A stretch of 8,117 nucleotides of DNA, taken from contig PLEB01000230.1 in the NCBI GenBank assembly GCA_003136915.1, positions 1,992 to 10,108 of the forward strand, read 5' to 3'. Each line of letters begins with the position of its first letter. Positions within the stretch are counted from its first letter, which is position 1. Positions 6,873 to 8,117 of the stretch are shown one piece after another. The notes below the pieces were generated by a model. It made no database searches. It was not told where the DNA came from and saw nothing but the letters and a program-made list of their open reading frames with translations. Source of the DNA: Chitinophagaceae bacterium. GTDB taxonomy: Bacteria; Bacteroidota; Bacteroidia; Chitinophagales; Chitinophagaceae. The position numbers and the translations under genes are program-made.

Positions 6873-8000
6873 CTATCCTTTGCTTAGAATATCTTCCTTA
6901 ACAATCTTTTCAAAGGCATCATATTCTTCTATATGAGGAGAAGGGGCTGAATACGGGAATGTATAAAATTTCTTTATCGGTGCCTTCAATTTATCGAAAT
7001 AAGATTTCGCTACGGTGTAGCTCGTCTGGTGATCGTGCAATCCCTGAAAAATATAAACAGGAATCTTCTGCTCAATGACCAGTTTATCAGGATCGTCATT
7101 TAGCATGTAGCTATCCAGGCAAATTTGTGAAAACCGTAAACCCGCCGGATAATTTAATTTATCTTGAATGGTATATTCCCTGCAGAAAAAAACTGCCATA
7201 ATCGCTTCAATGTAGGTCCTTTTCTCTCCGTATCTGGCACCCCCATATTTAAATACATATTTTCTCTGTTTAATAAAATAATCGTACCAGTCCCGTCCGC
7301 CAGCCTCTCTTCCTGGAACCTTTAATTTCCCAAGCTTTTTGAGGGCCCATTTATTGTTCCGAATCCTGGCTTCATTCACAACAAATTCGTAGGATTCCAG
7401 TTCTGACAAATAAGTATCCCCAATCTGTCCCACTCCTAAAAATGCATAAAATAATTCAGGATATTTCTGAATTGTAAATGCACCAAGTAGTGAGCCCCAT
7501 GAATGTCCAAGAATGAAAATCTTTTGTTTATCGAATTTTTTTATCAGATAGCGGGTGCAATCTGCTGCATCTTCAACCAGTTGATTCAGATTCATGCTGG
7601 CGACAGAAATATTTTTTGAATAAGACAAGCCGGAACCGCGTTGCTCCCAATAGCAGATGGTAAATAGTTTTTCGAGTTTCTTAAGGTCATTCCCGCATAA
7701 AGGGTACGCAGGACCGCCCGGGCCACCATGCACATACAAAAGAACCGGATTCCCAATATTTTCTCCCCGTATGATCATACCCTGAGGGATACCTCCGATA
7801 ATTGGCTTCTCAATTGTGGATACGCTGTTCGTTAGTATTTTTCCATTAAGGCCGACAACCGGTGAAGTTTTAGCGGGGCTAATGACAAGTAAAAAAATAA
7901 GGCAAGCTGCGGCAAGAACGAGGAAGACAAATGTGAAAATGTGAAAATGTGTAAATATGTAAATGTGATAATGCAGAAATGTGTAAATTAAGATGCGCAA
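6873..8000 (-). CDS. Alpha/beta hydrolase, prolyl aminopeptidase-like (S33), N-terminal membrane anchor
   Basis: Serine hydrolase of the alpha/beta fold, 375 residues from a TTG at 8000. Visible elements: oxyanion-loop HGGPGGP (91-97); WEQRGSGLS (118-126), as in proline iminopeptidases; nucleophile elbow GHSWGS with Ser167; a cap region ~195-300; Asp323 in GLHDHQTS; and His356 in SPHIEEYDAF. The triad is therefore intact. FVFLVLAAACLIFLLVI (24-40) is a membrane anchor or signal segment, so the enzyme probably faces the periplasm. The substrate is unknown; cleavage of N-terminal residues from peptides is the family guess. Residues ~5-24 (YTFLHYHIYIFTHFHIFTF) are octamer array 2 read in frame, which is abnormal. 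No ATG lies between the in-frame stop at 8022-8024 and Met75, which is past the anchor, so TTG 8000 is the only conventional start. An in-frame ATG at 8033 is cut off by that TGA after three codons. The gene may therefore be poorly expressed or broken at its 5' end, though the rest is intact. By eye it is AT-rich. Confidence 0.85.
   Translation of the reverse strand: MRILIYTFLHYHIYIFTHFHIFTFVFLVLAAACLIFLLVISPAKTSPVVGLNGKILTNSVSTIEKPIIGGIPQGMIIRGENIGNPVLLYVHGGPGGPAYPLCGNDLKKLEKLFTICYWEQRGSGLSYSKNISVASMNLNQLVEDAADCTRYLIKKFDKQKIFILGHSWGSLLGAFTIQKYPELFYAFLGVGQIGDTYLSELESYEFVVNEARIRNNKWALKKLGKLKVPGREAGGRDWYDYFIKQRKYVFKYGGARYGEKRTYIEAIMAVFFCREYTIQDKLNYPAGLRFSQICLDSYMLNDDPDKLVIEQKIPVYIFQGLHDHQTSYTVAKSYFDKLKAPIKKFYTFPYSAPSPHIEEYDAFEKIVKEDILSKG
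7928..7991 (+). repeat. Octamer tandem array 2 (NAAATGTG, 8 units), inside the hydrolase 5' end
   Basis: Eight units in unbroken 8-bp register: CAAATGTG, AAAATGTG, AAAATGTG, TAAATATG, TAAATGTG, ATAATGCA, GAAATGTG and TAAATTAA. The ends are the most degenerate. It is a direct repeat of array 1 and inverted relative to array 3. Because 8 is not a multiple of 3, the reverse strand (units CACATTTN) repeats at the protein level every 24 bases, giving H-I-x-T-F-x-H-x patterns. This is the aromatic, histidine-rich N-terminus of the hydrolase frame. Confidence 0.93.
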
Positions 8001-8011
8001 TCTGAATTTGT

Positions 8012-8071
8012 TTAAAGTTTTTCAATATTCCATTTTCCGAAAAGAACGGGCTCCTTCACCAGAGAATTTTC
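8012..8071 (-). pseudogene. Possible orphan C-terminal coding tail between arrays 2 and 3
   Basis: Read on the minus strand, the sequence between the two inverted arrays gives ENSLVKEPVLFGKWNIEKL followed by TAA (8012-8014). The composition is that of an ordinary protein C-terminus. The frame is blocked a few codons upstream by a TGA inside array 3 (8078-8080), and it has no ATG. It may be the last ~17 codons of a gene that once preceded the hydrolase and lost the rest when array 3 formed or was inserted. I do not recognise the family. A run this short can be open by chance. Confidence 0.3.
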
Positions 8072-8117
8072 ACATTTTCACATTTCCACATTATCACATT
8101 TGCCTCACATTTTCACA
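8063..8117 (-). repeat. Octamer tandem array 3 (inverted), running off the window
   Basis: On the minus strand, from the window edge inward: TGTG (end of a cut unit), AAAATGTG, a 3-base interruption AGG, then CAAATGTG, ATAATGTG, GAAATGTG, AAAATGTG and a degenerate AAAATTCT. It shares AAATGTGATAATG exactly with array 2, followed in both by a two-base difference and GAAATGTG. The arrays therefore share unit order and not just a consensus. The true extent is unknown because the window ends inside it. Confidence 0.9.

Noticed and set aside
6813..8117. CRISPR array reading of the octamer clusters
   Set aside because: The units are contiguous 8-mers without spacers, and no cas genes are present.

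Overview
The window looks like chromosomal DNA of a Bacteroidota bacterium (Chitinophagaceae, Cytophagales or a relative; this is inference). The reasons are two paralogous ~800-residue permeases of the Bacteroidota-type duplicated MacB/FtsX family, the Bacteroidota form of TrmB, start codons without clear Shine-Dalgarno sequences, and a TAnnTTTG-type promoter box. There is no rRNA, tRNA, CRISPR array or transposase.

Left part (1-5142): two divergent ABC-transporter permease genes. The minus-strand one (2180 down to the left edge) is an intact frame that runs off the window, lacking roughly its last 70 residues. The plus-strand one (2593-4992) is complete at 799 residues. Between their starts lies a stretch that appears to carry the decayed remnant of a third paralog on the plus strand, followed by a possible sigma-54-type promoter.

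Middle part (5143-6800): a plus-strand run of a small four-helix VanZ-like membrane protein, the tRNA m7G46 methyltransferase TrmB, and, 10 bases after it, an alkyltransferase-like (ATL) protein in which the catalytic cysteine of the methyltransferase active site is alanine. TrmB has its own candidate promoter almost touching its start codon.

Right part (6801-8117): a minus-strand alpha/beta hydrolase of the prolyl-aminopeptidase type, bracketed by arrays of an 8-bp tandem repeat with consensus NAAATGTG. Arrays 1 (6813-6852) and 2 (7928-7991) are in direct orientation on either side of the gene. Array 3 (8063-8117, running off the edge) is inverted relative to array 2 and shares its unit order. 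Array 2 is translated as the N-terminus of the hydrolase, directly in front of its membrane anchor, and the frame there has only a TTG start. A short orphan coding tail seems to lie between arrays 2 and 3. These arrays, and the way one has become part of a coding sequence, are the most unusual thing in the window.

The genes do not form one obvious pathway. The permeases have no ATPase or periplasmic adaptor here, and trmB and the ATL gene are plausibly co-transcribed.
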